64,000 bases of DNA, taken from assembly GCA_964057225.1 (NCBI GenBank), contig OZ059897.1, forward strand, positions 10,912,001-10,976,000, written 5' to 3'. The notes under the pieces are model-generated. The model was not told the origin of the DNA and did no database searches. It saw only the letters and a program-made list of their open reading frames with translations. The translations under genes were made by a program, and so were the position numbers. Shown one piece after another: positions 10,124-22,407 of the stretch (position 1 is the stretch's first letter; each line of letters starts with the position of its first letter). This DNA comes from Auanema rhodensis. Its lineage: Eukaryota; Nematoda; Chromadorea; Rhabditida; Rhabditidae.

Positions 10124-10195
10124 GCCCAAGTAATATAGTGGTTAGTACTCCACGTTGTGGCCGTGGCGACACAGGTTCGATTCCTGTCTTGGGCA
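10124..10195 (+). tRNA. tRNA-His: tRNA-His (GTG), 10A
   Basis: G10A only. Confidence 0.85.
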
Positions 10196-10455
10196 TTTTT
10201 TGTTTTGAAATTTAAATGCTATAAAATTATTGCTTGCTTGTCATGTTAGATTTGTTTAATTCAAATACTTATTTAAGTTCCAACAATTTTCGATTAAATC
10301 ACGTTCATTTAACTGTATTGTTTTCAAAAATTAAGACAAAATTCAATTTCTGTTCGTTGAATTAGAATTTTCATGTTGTCACACAGAAATTGAAGAATCT
10401 TAGTTCAATTCAGTAACAACGAACACACTAACTTTGTTAAGTTGTTGTAATATCG

Positions 10456-10527
10456 GCCCAAGTAATATAGTGGTTAGTACTCCACGTTGTGACCGTGGCG
10501 ACACAGATTCGATTCCTGTTTTGGGCA
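10456..10527 (+). tRNA. tRNA-His: tRNA-His (GTG), 10A+37A+53A+66T
   Basis: G37A next to the anticodon, plus G10A, G53A and C66T. Confidence 0.65.
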
Positions 10528-10787
10528 TTTTTTGTTTTGAAATTTAAATGCTATAAAATTATTGCTTGCTTGTCATGTTAGATTTTTTTAATTTGAATAC
10601 TTATTCAAGTTTTAACAATTTTGGATTTAATCACGTTCAATCAACTGTATTGTTTTCAAAAATAAAGACATCTTTCAATTTCTGGTCATTGAATTAGAAT
10701 TTTCATGTTGTCACACAGAAATTGAAGAATCTTAGTTCATTTCAGTAACAATGAACACACTAACTTCGTTAAGTTGTTGTAATATCG

Positions 10788-10859
10788 GCCCAAGTAATAT
10801 AGTGGTTAGTACTCCACGTTGTGGCCGTGGCGACACAGATTCGATTCCTGTCTTGGGCA
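10788..10859 (+). tRNA. tRNA-His: tRNA-His (GTG), 10A+53A
   Basis: G10A and G53A. First unit of the nested higher-order repeat. Confidence 0.75.
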
Positions 10860-11119
10860 TTTTTTGTTTTGAAATTAAAATGCTATAAACATATTGCTTG
10901 CTTGTCATGTTAGATTTGTTTAATTCAAATACTTATTTAAGTTCCAACAATTTTCGATTAAATCACGTTCATTTAACTGTATTGTTTTCAAAAATAAAGA
11001 CAAAATTCAATTTCTGTTCGTTGAATTAGAATTTTCATGTTGTCACACAGAAATTGAAGAATCTTAGTTCATTTCAGTAACAATGAACACACTAACTTTG
11101 TTAAGTTGTTGTAATATCG

Positions 11120-11191
11120 GCCCAAGTAGTATAGTGGTTAGTACTCCACGTTGTGGCCGTGGCGACACAGATTCGATTCCTGTCTTGGGCA
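11120..11191 (+). tRNA. tRNA-His: tRNA-His (GTG), 53A
   Basis: G53A only. Confidence 0.8.
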
Positions 11192-11451
11192 TTTTTTGTT
11201 TTGAAATTAAAATGCTATAAACATATTGCTTGCTTGTCATGTTAGATTTGTTTAATTCAAATACTTATTTAAGTTCCAACAATTTTCGATTAAATCACGT
11301 TCATTTAACTGTATTGTTTTCAAAAATAAAGACAAAATTCAATTTCTGTTCGTTGAATTAGAATTTTCATGTTGTCACACAGAAATTGAAGAATCTTAGT
11401 TCATTTCAGTAACAATGAACACACTAACTTCGTTAAGTTGTTGTAATATCG

Positions 11452-11523
11452 GCCCAAGTAATATAGTGGTTAGTACTCCACGTTGTGACCGTGGCGACAC
11501 AGATTCGATTCCTGTTTTGGGCA
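11452..11523 (+). tRNA. tRNA-His: tRNA-His (GTG), 10A+37A+53A+66T
   Basis: G10A, G37A, G53A, C66T. Confidence 0.65.
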
Positions 11524-11783
11524 TTTTTTGTTTTGAAATTTAAATGCTATAAAATTATTGCTTGCTTGTCATGTTAGATTTTTTTAATTTGAATACTTAT
11601 TCAAGTTTTAACAATTTTGGATTTAATCACGTTCAATCAACTGTATTGTTTTCAAAAATAAAGACATCTTTCAATTTCTGGTCATTGAATTAGAATTTTC
11701 ATGTTGTCACACAGAAATTGAAGAATCTTAGTTCATTTCAGTAACAATGAACACACTAACTTCGTTAAGTTGTTGTAATATCG

Positions 11784-11855
11784 GCCCAAGTAGTATAGTG
11801 GTTAGTACTCCACGTTGTGGCCGTGGCGACACAGATTCGATTCCTGTCTTGGCCA
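11784..11855 (+). tRNA. tRNA-His: tRNA-His (GTG), 53A+71C
   Basis: G53A; G71C makes a C2-C71 mismatch near the acceptor end. Confidence 0.7.
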
Positions 11856-12115
11856 TTTTTTGTTTTGAAATTAAAATGCTATAAACATATTGCTTGCTTG
11901 TCATGTTAGATTTCTTTAATTCAAATACTTATTTAAGTTCTAACAATTTTTGATTTAATCACGTTCAATTAACTGTATTGTTTTCAAAAATAAAGACATC
12001 TTTCAATTTCTGGTCATTGATTTAGAATTTTCATGTTGTCACACAGAAATTGAAGATTCTTAGTTCAATTCAGTAACAATGAACACACTAACTTTGTTAA
12101 GTTGTTGTGATATCG

Positions 12116-12187
12116 GCCCAAGTAATATAGTGGTTAGTACTCCACGTTGTGGCCGTGGCGACACAGATTCGATTCCTGTCTTGGGCA
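12116..12187 (+). tRNA. tRNA-His: tRNA-His (GTG), 10A+53A
   Basis: G10A and G53A. Confidence 0.75.
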
Positions 12188-12447
12188 TTTTTTGTTTTGA
12201 AATTAAAATGCTACGAAATTATTGCTTGCTTGTGATGTTAGATTTCTTTAATTTGAATACTTATTCAAGTTATAACAATTTTCGATTTAATCACGTTCAA
12301 TCAACTGTATTGTTTTTGAAAATAAAGACAAAATTCAATTTCTAGTCATTGAATTAGAATTTTCATGTTGTCACACAGAAATTGAAGAATCTTAGTTCAA
12401 TTCAGTAACAATGAACACACTAACTTTGTTAAGTTGTTGTTATATCG

Positions 12448-12519
12448 GCCCAAGTAATATAGTGGTTAGTACTCCACGTTGTGGCCGTGGCGACACAGAT
12501 TCGATTCCTGTCTTGGGCA
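12448..12519 (+). tRNA. tRNA-His: tRNA-His (GTG), 10A+53A
   Basis: G10A and G53A. Confidence 0.75.
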
Positions 12520-12779
12520 TTTTTTGTTTTGAAATTTAAATGCTATAAAATTATTGCTTGCTTGTCATGTTAGATTTCTTTAATTCAAATACTTATTTAA
12601 GTTCTAACAATTTTTGATTCAATCACGTTCAATTAACTGTATTGTTTTCAAAAATAAAGACATCTTTCAATTTCTGGTCATTGATTTAGAATTTTCATGT
12701 TGTCACACAGAAATTGAAGATTCTTAGTTCAATTCAGTAACAATGAACACACTAACTTTGTTAAGTTGTTGTGATATCG

Positions 12780-12851
12780 GCCCAAGTAATATAGTGGTTA
12801 GTACTCCACGTTGTGGCCGTGGCGACACAGATTCGATTCCTGTCTTGGGCA
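12780..12851 (+). tRNA. tRNA-His: tRNA-His (GTG), 10A+53A
   Basis: G10A and G53A. Confidence 0.75.
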
Positions 12852-13111
12852 TTTTTTGTTTTGAAATTAAAATGCTACAAAATTATTGCTTGCTTGTCAT
12901 GTTAGATTTCTTTAATTTGAATACTTATTCAAGTTATAACAATTTTTGATTTAATCACGTTCAATCAACTGTATTGTTTTCAAAAATAAAGACAAAATTC
13001 AATTTCTGTTCATTGATTTAGAATTTTCATGTTGTCACACAGAAATTGAAGATTCTTAGTTCAATTCAGTAACAATGAACACACTAACTTTGTTAAGTTG
13101 TTGTGATATCG

Positions 13112-13183
13112 GCCCAAGTAATATAGTGGTTAGTACTCCACGTTGTGGCCGTGGCGACACAGGTTCGATTCCTGTCTTGGGCA
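13112..13183 (+). tRNA. tRNA-His: tRNA-His (GTG), 10A
   Basis: G10A only. Confidence 0.85.
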
Positions 13184-13443
13184 TTTTTTGTTTTGAAATT
13201 AAAATGCTACAAAATTATTGCTTGCTTGTCATGTTAGATTTCTTTAATTTGAATACTTATTCAAGTTATAACAATTTTTGATTTAATCACGTTCAATCAA
13301 CTGTATTGTTTTCAAAAATAAAGACAAAATTCAATTTCTGTTCATTGAATTAGAATTTTCATGTTGTCACACAGAAATTGAAGAATCTTAGTTCAATTCA
13401 GTAACAATGAACAGAATAACTTTGTTTAGTTGTTGTAATATCG

Positions 13444-13515
13444 GCCCAAGTAGTATAGTGGTTAGTACTCCACGTTGTGGCCGTGGCGACACAGGTTCGA
13501 TTCCTGTCTTGGGCA
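13444..13515 (+). tRNA. tRNA-His: tRNA-His (GTG), reference allele
   Basis: No substitution relative to the reference. Confidence 0.95.
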
Positions 13516-13775
13516 TTTTTTGTTTTGAAATTAAAATGCTACAAAATTATTGCTTGCTTGTCATGTTAGATTTCTTTAATTTGAATACTTATTCAAGTTT
13601 TAACAATTTTGGATTTAATCACGTTCAATCAACTGTATTGTTTTCAAAAATAAAGACATCTTTCAATTTCTGGTCATTGAATTAGAATTTTCATGTTGTC
13701 ACACAGAAATTGAAGAATCTTAGTTCATTTCAGTAACAATGAACACACTAACTTCGTTAAGTTGTTGTAATATCG

Positions 13776-13847
13776 GCCCAAGTAATATAGTGGTTAGTAC
13801 TCCACGTTGTGGCCGTGGCGACACAGATTCGATTCCTGTCTTGGGCA
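13776..13847 (+). tRNA. tRNA-His: tRNA-His (GTG), 10A+53A
   Basis: G10A and G53A. Confidence 0.75.
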
Positions 13848-14107
13848 TTTTTTGTTTTGAAATTAAAATGCTATAAACATATTGCTTGCTTGTCATGTTA
13901 GATTTGTTTAATTCAAATACTTATTTAAGTTCCAACAATTTTCGATTAAATCACGTTCATTTAACTGTATTGTTTTCAAAAATAAAGACAAAATTCAATT
14001 TCTGTTCGTTGAATTAGAATTTTCATGTTGTCACACAGAAATTGAAGAATCTTAGTTCATTTCAGTAACAATGAACACACTAACTTTGTTAAGTTGTTGT
14101 AATATCG

Positions 14108-14179
14108 GCCCAAGTAGTATAGTGGTTAGTACTCCACGTTGTGGCCGTGGCGACACAGATTCGATTCCTGTCTTGGGCA
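14108..14179 (+). tRNA. tRNA-His: tRNA-His (GTG), 53A
   Basis: G53A only. Confidence 0.8.
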
Positions 14180-14439
14180 TTTTTTGTTTTGAAATTAAAA
14201 TGCTATAAACATATTGCTTGCTTGTCATGTTAGATTTGTTTAATTCAAATACTTATTTAAGTTCCAACAATTTTCGATTAAATCACGTTCATTTAACTGT
14301 ATTGTTTTCAAAAATAAAGACAAAATTCAATTTCTGTTCGTTGAATTAGAATTTTCATGTTGTCACACAGAAATTGAAGAATCTTAGTTCATTTCAGTAA
14401 CAATGAACACACTAACTTCGTTAAGTTGTTGTAATATCG

Positions 14440-14511
14440 GCCCAAGTAATATAGTGGTTAGTACTCCACGTTGTGACCGTGGCGACACAGATTCGATTCC
14501 TGTTTTGGGCA
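14440..14511 (+). tRNA. tRNA-His: tRNA-His (GTG), 10A+37A+53A+66T
   Basis: G10A, G37A, G53A, C66T. Confidence 0.65.
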
Positions 14512-14771
14512 TTTTTTGTTTTGAAATTTAAATGCTATAAAATTATTGCTTGCTTGTCATGTTAGATTTTTTTAATTTGAATACTTATTCAAGTTTTAAC
14601 AATTTTGGATTTAATCACGTTCAATCAACTGTATTGTTTTCAAAAATAAAGACATCTTTCAATTTCTGGTCATTGAATTAGAATTTTCATGTTGTCACAC
14701 AGAAATTGAAGAATCTTAGTTCATTTCAGTAACAATGAACACACTAACTTCGTTAAGTTGTTGTAATATCG

Positions 14772-14843
14772 GCCCAAGTAGTATAGTGGTTAGTACTCCA
14801 CGTTGTGGCCGTGGCGACACAGATTCGATTCCTGTCTTGGCCA
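14772..14843 (+). tRNA. tRNA-His: tRNA-His (GTG), 53A+71C
   Basis: G53A and G71C. Confidence 0.7.
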
Positions 14844-15103
14844 TTTTTTGTTTTGAAATTAAAATGCTATAAACATATTGCTTGCTTGTCATGTTAGATT
14901 TCTTTAATTCAAATACTTATTTAAGTTCTAACAATTTTTGATTTAATCACGTTCAATTAACTGTATTGTTTTCAAAAATAAAGACATCTTTCAATTTCTG
15001 GTCATTGATTTAGAATTTTCATGTTGTCACACAGAAATTGAAGATTCTTAGTTCAATTCAGTAACAATGAACACACTAACTTTGTTAAGTTGTTGTGATA
15101 TCG

Positions 15104-15175
15104 GCCCAAGTAATATAGTGGTTAGTACTCCACGTTGTGGCCGTGGCGACACAGATTCGATTCCTGTCTTGGGCA
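15104..15175 (+). tRNA. tRNA-His: tRNA-His (GTG), 10A+53A
   Basis: G10A and G53A. Confidence 0.75.
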
Positions 15176-15435
15176 TTTTTTGTTTTGAAATTAAAATGCT
15201 ACAAAATTATTGCTTGCTTGTGATGTTAGATTTCTTTAATTTGAATACTTATTCAAGTTATAACAATTTTCGATTTAATCACGTTCAATCAACTGTATTG
15301 TTTTTGAAAATAAAGACAAAATTCAATTTCTAGTCATTGAATTAGAATTTTCATGTTGTCACACAGAAATTGAAGAATCTTAGTTCAATTCAGTAACAAT
15401 GAACACACTAACTTTGTTAAGTTGTTGTTATATCG

Positions 15436-15507
15436 GCCCAAGTAATATAGTGGTTAGTACTCCACGTTGTGGCCGTGGCGACACAGATTCGATTCCTGTC
15501 TTGGGCA
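15436..15507 (+). tRNA. tRNA-His: tRNA-His (GTG), 10A+53A
   Basis: G10A and G53A. Confidence 0.75.
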
Positions 15508-15767
15508 TTTTTTGTTTTGAAATTTAAATGCTATAAAATTATTGCTTGCTTGTCATGTTAGATTTCTTTAATTCAAATACTTATTTAAGTTCTAACAATT
15601 TTTGATTCAATCACGTTCAATTAACTGTATTGTTTTCAAAAATAAAGACATCTTTCAATTTCTGGTCATTGATTTAGAATTTTCATGTTGTCACACAGAA
15701 ATTGAAGATTCTTAGTTCAATTCAGTAACAATGAACACACTAACTTTGTTAAGTTGTTGTGATATCG

Positions 15768-15839
15768 GCCCAAGTAATATAGTGGTTAGTACTCCACGTT
15801 GTGGCCGTGGCGACACAGATTCGATTCCTGTCTTGGGCA
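15768..15839 (+). tRNA. tRNA-His: tRNA-His (GTG), 10A+53A
   Basis: G10A and G53A. Confidence 0.75.
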
Positions 15840-16099
15840 TTTTTTGTTTTGAAATTAAAATGCTACAAAATTATTGCTTGCTTGTCATGTTAGATTTCTT
15901 TAATTTGAATACTTATTCAAGTTATAACAATTTTTGATTTAATCACGTTCAATCAACTGTATTGTTTTCAAAAATAAAGACAAAATTCAATTTCTGTTCA
16001 TTGATTTAGAATTTTCATGTTGTCACACAGAAATTGAAGATTCTTAGTTCAATTCAGTAACAATGAACACACTAACTTTGTTAAGTTGTTGTGATATCG

Positions 16100-16171
16100 G
16101 CCCAAGTAATATAGTGGTTAGTACTCCACGTTGTGGCCGTGGCGACACAGGTTCGATTCCTGTCTTGGGCA
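16100..16171 (+). tRNA. tRNA-His: tRNA-His (GTG), 10A
   Basis: G10A only. Confidence 0.85.
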
Positions 16172-16431
16172 TTTTTTGTTTTGAAATTAAAATGCTACAA
16201 AATTATTGCTTGCTTGTCATGTTAGATTTCTTTAATTTGAATACTTATTCAAGTTATAACAATTTTTGATTTAATCACGTTCAATCAACTGTATTGTTTT
16301 CAAAAATAAAGACAAAATTCAATTTCTGTTCATTGAATTAGAATTTTCATGTTGTCACACAGAAATTGAAGAATCTTAGTTCAATTCAGTAACAATGAAC
16401 AGAATAACTTTGTTTAGTTGTTGTAATATCG

Positions 16432-16503
16432 GCCCAAGTAGTATAGTGGTTAGTACTCCACGTTGTGGCCGTGGCGACACAGGTTCGATTCCTGTCTTGG
16501 GCA
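16432..16503 (+). tRNA. tRNA-His: tRNA-His (GTG), reference allele
   Basis: No substitution. Confidence 0.95.
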
Positions 16504-16763
16504 TTTTTTGTTTTGAAATTAAAATGCTACAAAATTATTGCTTGCTTGTCATGTTAGATTTCTTTAATTTGAATACTTATTCAAGTTTTAACAATTTTGG
16601 ATTTAATCACGTTCAATCAACTGTATTGTTTTCAAAAATAAAGACATCTTTCAATTTCTGGTCATTGAATTAGAATTTTCATGTTGTCACACAGAAATTG
16701 AAGAATCTTAGTTCATTTCAGTAACAATGAACACACTAACTTCGTTAAGTTGTTGTAATATCG

Positions 16764-16835
16764 GCCCAAGTAATATAGTGGTTAGTACTCCACGTTGTGG
16801 CCGTGGCGACACAGATTCGATTCCTGTCTTGGGCA
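16764..16835 (+). tRNA. tRNA-His: tRNA-His (GTG), 10A+53A
   Basis: G10A and G53A. Confidence 0.75.
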
Positions 16836-17095
16836 TTTTTTGTTTTGAAATTAAAATGCTATAAACATATTGCTTGCTTGTCATGTTAGATTTGTTTAAT
16901 TCAAATACTTATTTAAGTTCCAACAATTTTCGATTAAATCACGTTCATTTAACTGTATTGTTTTCAAAAATAAAGACAAAATTCAATTTCTGTTCGTTGA
17001 ATTAGAATTTTCATGTTGTCACACAGAAATTGAAGAATCTTAGTTCATTTCAGTAACAATGAACACACTAACTTTGTTAAGTTGTTGTAATATCG

Positions 17096-17167
17096 GCCCA
17101 AGTAGTATAGTGGTTAGTACTCCACGTTGTGGCCGTGGCGACACAGATTCGATTCCTGTCTTGGGCA
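17096..17167 (+). tRNA. tRNA-His: tRNA-His (GTG), 53A
   Basis: G53A only. Confidence 0.8.
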
Positions 17168-17427
17168 TTTTTTGTTTTGAAATTAAAATGCTATAAACAT
17201 ATTGCTTGCTTGTCATGTTAGATTTGTTTAATTCAAATACTTATTTAAGTTCCAACAATTTTCGATTAAATCACGTTCATTTAACTGTATTGTTTTCAAA
17301 AATAAAGACAAAATTCAATTTCTGTTCGTTGAATTAGAATTTTCATGTTGTCACACAGAAATTGAAGAATCTTAGTTCATTTCAGTAACAATGAACACAC
17401 TAACTTCGTTAAGTTGTTGTAATATCG

Positions 17428-17499
17428 GCCCAAGTAATATAGTGGTTAGTACTCCACGTTGTGACCGTGGCGACACAGATTCGATTCCTGTTTTGGGCA
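17428..17499 (+). tRNA. tRNA-His: tRNA-His (GTG), 10A+37A+53A+66T
   Basis: G10A, G37A, G53A, C66T. Confidence 0.65.
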
Positions 17500-17759
17500 T
17501 TTTTTGTTTTGAAATTTAAATGCTATAAAATTATTGCTTGCTTGTCATGTTAGATTTTTTTAATTTGAATACTTATTCAAGTTTTAACAATTTTGGATTT
17601 AATCACGTTCAATCAACTGTATTGTTTTCAAAAATAAAGACATCTTTCAATTTGTGGTCATTGAATTAGAATTTTCATGTTGTCACACAGAAATTGAAGA
17701 ATCTTAGTTCATTTCAGTAACAATGAACACACTAACTTCGTTAAGTTGTTGTAATATCG

Positions 17760-17831
17760 GCCCAAGTAATATAGTGGTTAGTACTCCACGTTGTGACCGT
17801 GGCGACACAGATTCGATTCCTGTTTTGGGCA
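17760..17831 (+). tRNA. tRNA-His: tRNA-His (GTG), 10A+37A+53A+66T
   Basis: Single-unit duplicate of the copy at 17428. Confidence 0.65.
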
Positions 17832-18091
17832 TTTTTTGTTTTGAAATTTAAATGCTATAAAATTATTGCTTGCTTGTCATGTTAGATTTTTTTAATTTGA
17901 ATACTTATTCAAGTTTTAACAATTTTGGATTTAATCACGTTCAATCAACTGTATTGTTTTCAAAAATAAAGACATCTTTCAATTTCTGGTCATTGAATTA
18001 GAATTTTCATGTTGTCACACAGAAATTGAAGAATCTTAGTTCATTTCAGTAACAATGAACACACTAACTTCGTTAAGTTGTTGTAATATCG

Positions 18092-18163
18092 GCCCAAGTA
18101 GTATAGTGGTTAGTACTCCACGTTGTGGCCGTGGCGACACAGATTCGATTCCTGTCTTGGCCA
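18092..18163 (+). tRNA. tRNA-His: tRNA-His (GTG), 53A+71C
   Basis: G53A and G71C. Confidence 0.7.
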
Positions 18164-18423
18164 TTTTTTGTTTTGAAATTAAAATGCTATAAACATATTG
18201 CTTGCTTGTCATGTTAGATTTCTTTAATTCAAATACTTATTTAAGTTCTAACAATTTTTGATTTAATCACGTTCAATTAACTGTATTGTTTTCAAAAATA
18301 AAGACATCTTTCAATTTCTGGTCATTGATTTAGAATTTTCATGTTGTCACACAGAAATTGAAGATTCTTAGTTCAATTCAGTAACAATGAACACACTAAC
18401 TTTGTTAAGTTGTTGTGATATCG

Positions 18424-18495
18424 GCCCAAGTAATATAGTGGTTAGTACTCCACGTTGTGGCCGTGGCGACACAGATTCGATTCCTGTCTTGGGCA
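18424..18495 (+). tRNA. tRNA-His: tRNA-His (GTG), 10A+53A
   Basis: G10A and G53A. Confidence 0.75.
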
Positions 18496-18755
18496 TTTTT
18501 TGTTTTGAAATTAAAATGCTACAAAATTATTGCTTGCTTGTCATGTTAGATTTCTTTAATTTGAATACTTATTCAAGTTATAACAATTTTTGATTTAATC
18601 ACGTTCAATCAACTGTATTGTTTTCAAAAATAAAGACAAAATTCAATTTCTGTTCATTGATTTAGAATTTTCATGTTGTCACACAGAAATTGAAGATTCT
18701 TAGTTCAATTCAGTAACAATGAACACACTAACTTTGTTAAGTTGTTGTGATATCG

Positions 18756-18827
18756 GCCCAAGTAATATAGTGGTTAGTACTCCACGTTGTGGCCGTGGCG
18801 ACACAGGTTCGATTCCTGTCTTGGGCA
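18756..18827 (+). tRNA. tRNA-His: tRNA-His (GTG), 10A
   Basis: G10A only. Confidence 0.85.
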
Positions 18828-19087
18828 TTTTTTGTTTTGAAATTAAAATGCTACAAAATTATTGCTTGCTTGTCATGTTAGATTTCTTTAATTTGAATAC
18901 TTATTCAAGTTATAACAATTTTTGATTTAATCACGTTCAATCAACTGTATTGTTTTCAAAAATAAAGACAAAATTCAATTTCTGTTCATTGAATTAGAAT
19001 TTTCATGTTGTCACACAGAAATTGAAGAATCTTAGTTCAATTCAGTAACAATGAACAGAATAACTTTGTTTAGTTGTTGTAATATCG

Positions 19088-19159
19088 GCCCAAGTAGTAT
19101 AGTGGTTAGTACTCCACGTTGTGGCCGTGGCGACACAGGTTCGATTCCTGTCTTGGGCA
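19088..19159 (+). tRNA. tRNA-His: tRNA-His (GTG), reference allele
   Basis: No substitution. Confidence 0.95.
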
Positions 19160-19419
19160 TTTTTTGTTTTGAAATTAAAATGCTACAAAATTATTGCTTG
19201 CTTGTCATGTTAGATTTCTTTAATTTGAATACTTATTCAAGTTTTAACAATTTTGGATTTAATCACGTTCAATCAACTGTATTGTTTTCAAAAATAAAGA
19301 CATCTTTCAATTTCTGGTCATTGAATTAGAATTTTCATGTTGTCACACAGAAATTGAAGAATCTTAGTTCATTTCAGTAACAATGAACACACTAACTTTG
19401 TTAAGTTGTTGTAATATCG

Positions 19420-19491
19420 GCCCAAGTAATATAGTGGTTAGTACTCCACGTTGTGGCCGTGGCGACACAGATTCGATTCCTGTCTTGGGCA
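19420..19491 (+). tRNA. tRNA-His: tRNA-His (GTG), 10A+53A
   Basis: G10A and G53A. Confidence 0.75.
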
Positions 19492-19751
19492 TTTTTTGTT
19501 TTGAAATTAAAATGCTATAAACATATTGCTTGCTTGTCATGTTAGATTTGTTTAATTCAAATACTTATTTAAGTTCCAACAATTTTCGATTAAATCACGT
19601 TCATTTAACTGTATTGTTTTCAAAAATAAAGACAAAATTCAATTTCTGTTCGTTGAATTAGAATTTTCATGTTGTCACACAGAAATTGAAGAATCTTAGT
19701 TCATTTCAGTAACAATGAACACACTAACTTCGTTAAGTTGTTGTAATATCG

Positions 19752-19823
19752 GCCCAAGTAATATAGTGGTTAGTACTCCACGTTGTGACCGTGGCGACAC
19801 AGATTCGATTCTTGTTTTGGGCA
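19752..19823 (+). tRNA. tRNA-His: tRNA-His (GTG), 10A+37A+53A+62T+66T
   Basis: G10A, G37A, G53A, C62T (G52-U62 wobble) and C66T: the T arm is weak. Confidence 0.6.
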
Positions 19824-20083
19824 TTTTTTGTTTTGAAATTTAAATGCTATAAAATTATTGCTTGCTTGTCATGTTAGATTTTTTTAATTTGAATACTTAT
19901 TCAAGTTTTAACAATTTTGGATTTAATCACGTTCAATCAACTGTATTGTTTTCAAAAATAAAGACATCTTTCAATTTGTGGTCATTGAATTAGAATTTTC
20001 ATGTTGTCACACAGAAATTGAAGAATCTTAGTTCATTTCAGTAACAATGAACACACTAACTTCGTTAAGTTGTTGTAATATCG

Positions 20084-20155
20084 GCCCAAGTAGTATAGTG
20101 GTTAGTACTCCACGTTGTGGCCGTGGCGACACAGATTCGATTCCTGTCTTGGCCA
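20084..20155 (+). tRNA. tRNA-His: tRNA-His (GTG), 53A+71C
   Basis: G53A and G71C. Confidence 0.7.
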
Positions 20156-20415
20156 TTTTTTGTTTTGAAATTAAAATGCTATAAACATATTGCTTGCTTG
20201 TCATGTTAGATTTCTTTAATTCAAATACTTATTTAAGTTCTAACAATTTTTGATTTAATCACGTTCAATTAACTGTATTGTTTTCAAAAATAAAGACATC
20301 TTTCAATTTCTGGTCATTGATTTAGAATTTTCATGTTGTCACACAGAAATTGAAGATTCTTAGTTCAATTCAGTAACAATGAACACACTAACTTTGTTAA
20401 GTTGTTGTGATATCG

Positions 20416-20487
20416 GCCCAAGTAATATAGTGGTTAGTACTCCACGTTGTGGCCGTGGCGACACAGATTCGATTCCTGTCTTGGGCA
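20416..20487 (+). tRNA. tRNA-His: tRNA-His (GTG), 10A+53A
   Basis: G10A and G53A. Confidence 0.75.
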
Positions 20488-20747
20488 TTTTTTGTTTTGA
20501 AATTAAAATGCTACAAAATTATTGCTTGCTTGTGATGTTAGATTTCTTTAATTTGAATACTTATTCAAGTTATAACAATTTTCGATTTAATCACGTTCAA
20601 TCAACTGTATTGTTTTTGAAAATAAAGACAAAATTCAATTTCTAGTCATTGAATTAGAATTTTCATGTTGTCACACAGAAATTGAAGAATCTTAGTTCAA
20701 TTCAGTAACAATGAACACACTAACTTTGTTAAGTTGTTGTTATATCG

Positions 20748-20819
20748 GCCCAAGTAATATAGTGGTTAGTACTCCACGTTGTGGCCGTGGCGACACAGAT
20801 TCGATTCCTGTCTTGGGCA
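20748..20819 (+). tRNA. tRNA-His: tRNA-His (GTG), 10A+53A
   Basis: G10A and G53A. Confidence 0.75.
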
Positions 20820-21079
20820 TTTTTTGTTTTGAAATTTAAATGCTATAAAATTATTGCTTGCTTGTCATGTTAGATTTCTTTAATTCAAATACTTATTTAA
20901 GTTCTAACAATTTTTGATTCAATCACGTTCAATTAACTGTATTGTTTTCAAAAATAAAGACATCTTTCAATTTCTGGTCATTGATTTAGAATTTTCATGT
21001 TGTCACACAGAAATTGAAGATTCTTAGTTCAATTCAGTAACAATGAACACACTAACTTTGTTAAGTTGTTGTGATATCG

Positions 21080-21151
21080 GCCCAAGTAATATAGTGGTTA
21101 GTACTCCACGTTGTGGCCGTGGCGACACAGATTCGATTCCTGTCTTGGGCA
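21080..21151 (+). tRNA. tRNA-His: tRNA-His (GTG), 10A+53A
   Basis: G10A and G53A. Confidence 0.75.
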
Positions 21152-21411
21152 TTTTTTGTTTTGAAATTAAAATGCTACAAAATTATTGCTTGCTTGTCAT
21201 GTTAGATTTCTTTAATTTGAATACTTATTCAAGTTATAACAATTTTTGATTTAATCACGTTCAATCAACTGTATTGTTTTCAAAAATAAAGACAAAATTC
21301 AATTTCTGTTCATTGATTTAGAATTTTCATGTTGTCACACAGAAATTGAAGATTCTTAGTTCAATTCAGTAACAATGAACACACTAACTTTGTTAAGTTG
21401 TTGTGATATCG

Positions 21412-21483
21412 GCCCAAGTAATATAGTGGTTAGTACTCCACGTTGTGGCCGTGGCGACACAGGTTCGATTCCTGTCTTGGGCA
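21412..21483 (+). tRNA. tRNA-His: tRNA-His (GTG), 10A
   Basis: G10A only. Confidence 0.85.
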
Positions 21484-21743
21484 TTTTTTGTTTTGAAATT
21501 AAAATGCTACAAAATTATTGCTTGCTTGTCATGTTAGATTTCTTTAATTTGAATACTTATTCAAGTTATAACAATTTTTGATTTAATCACGTTCAATCAA
21601 CTGTATTGTTTTCAAAAATAAAGACAAAATTCAATTTCTGTTCATTGAATTAGAATTTTCATGTTGTCACACAGAAATTGAAGAATCTTAGTTCAATTCA
21701 GTAACAATGAACAGAATAACTTTGTTTAGTTGTTGTAATATCG

Positions 21744-21815
21744 GCCCAAGTAGTATAGTGGTTAGTACTCCACGTTGTGGCCGTGGCGACACAGGTTCGA
21801 TTCCTGTCTTGGGCA
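21744..21815 (+). tRNA. tRNA-His: tRNA-His (GTG), reference allele
   Basis: No substitution. Confidence 0.95.
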
Positions 21816-22075
21816 TTTTTTGTTTTGAAATTAAAATGCTACAAAATTATTGCTTGCTTGTCATGTTAGATTTCTTTAATTTGAATACTTATTCAAGTTT
21901 TAACAATTTTGGATTTAATCACGTTCAATCAACTGTATTGTTTTCAAAAATAAAGACATCTTTCAATTTCTGGTCATTGAATTAGAATTTTCATGTTGTC
22001 ACACAGAAATTGAAGAATCTTAGTTCATTTCAGTAACAATGAACACACTAACTTCGTTAAGTTGTTGTAATATCG

Positions 22076-22147
22076 GCCCAAGTAATATAGTGGTTAGTAC
22101 TCCACGTTGTGGCCGTGGCGACACAGATTCGATTCCTGTCTTGGGCA
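22076..22147 (+). tRNA. tRNA-His: tRNA-His (GTG), 10A+53A
   Basis: G10A and G53A. Confidence 0.75.
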
Positions 22148-22407
22148 TTTTTTGTTTTGAAATTAAAATGCTATAAACATATTGCTTGCTTGTCATGTTA
22201 GATTTGTTTAATTCAAATACTTATTTAAGTTCCAACAATTTTCGATTAAATCACGTTCAATCAACTGTATTGTTTTCAAAAATAAAGACATCTTTCAATT
22301 TCTGGTCATTGAATTAGAATTTTCATGTTGTCACACAGAAATTGAAGAATCTTAGTTCATTTCAGTAACAATGAACACACTAACTTCGTTAAGTTGTTGT
22401 AATATCG

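Larger units (their letters stand above)
10788..13775 (+). repeat. Higher-order repeat A, copy 1 (9 units, 2988 bp)
   Basis: Nine units in the allele order 10A+53A, 53A, 37A, 71C, then three 10A+53A, 10A, reference. The same order recurs at a 2988-bp offset. Confidence 0.85.
13776..16763 (+). repeat. Higher-order repeat A, copy 2 (9 units, 2988 bp)
   Basis: Near-identical to 10788-13775, unit by unit; one visible difference is the changed base in the spacer after the fifth tRNA (12213 versus 15201). Confidence 0.85.
16764..19419 (+). repeat. Higher-order repeat A, copy 3 (8 units, 2656 bp)
   Basis: Same order as copy 2 but the 37A unit is doubled (17428 and 17760) and two 10A+53A units are absent. 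Confidence 0.8.
19420..22075 (+). repeat. Higher-order repeat A, copy 4 (8 units, 2656 bp)
   Basis: Same order as copy 2 with one 53A unit missing. Confidence 0.8.
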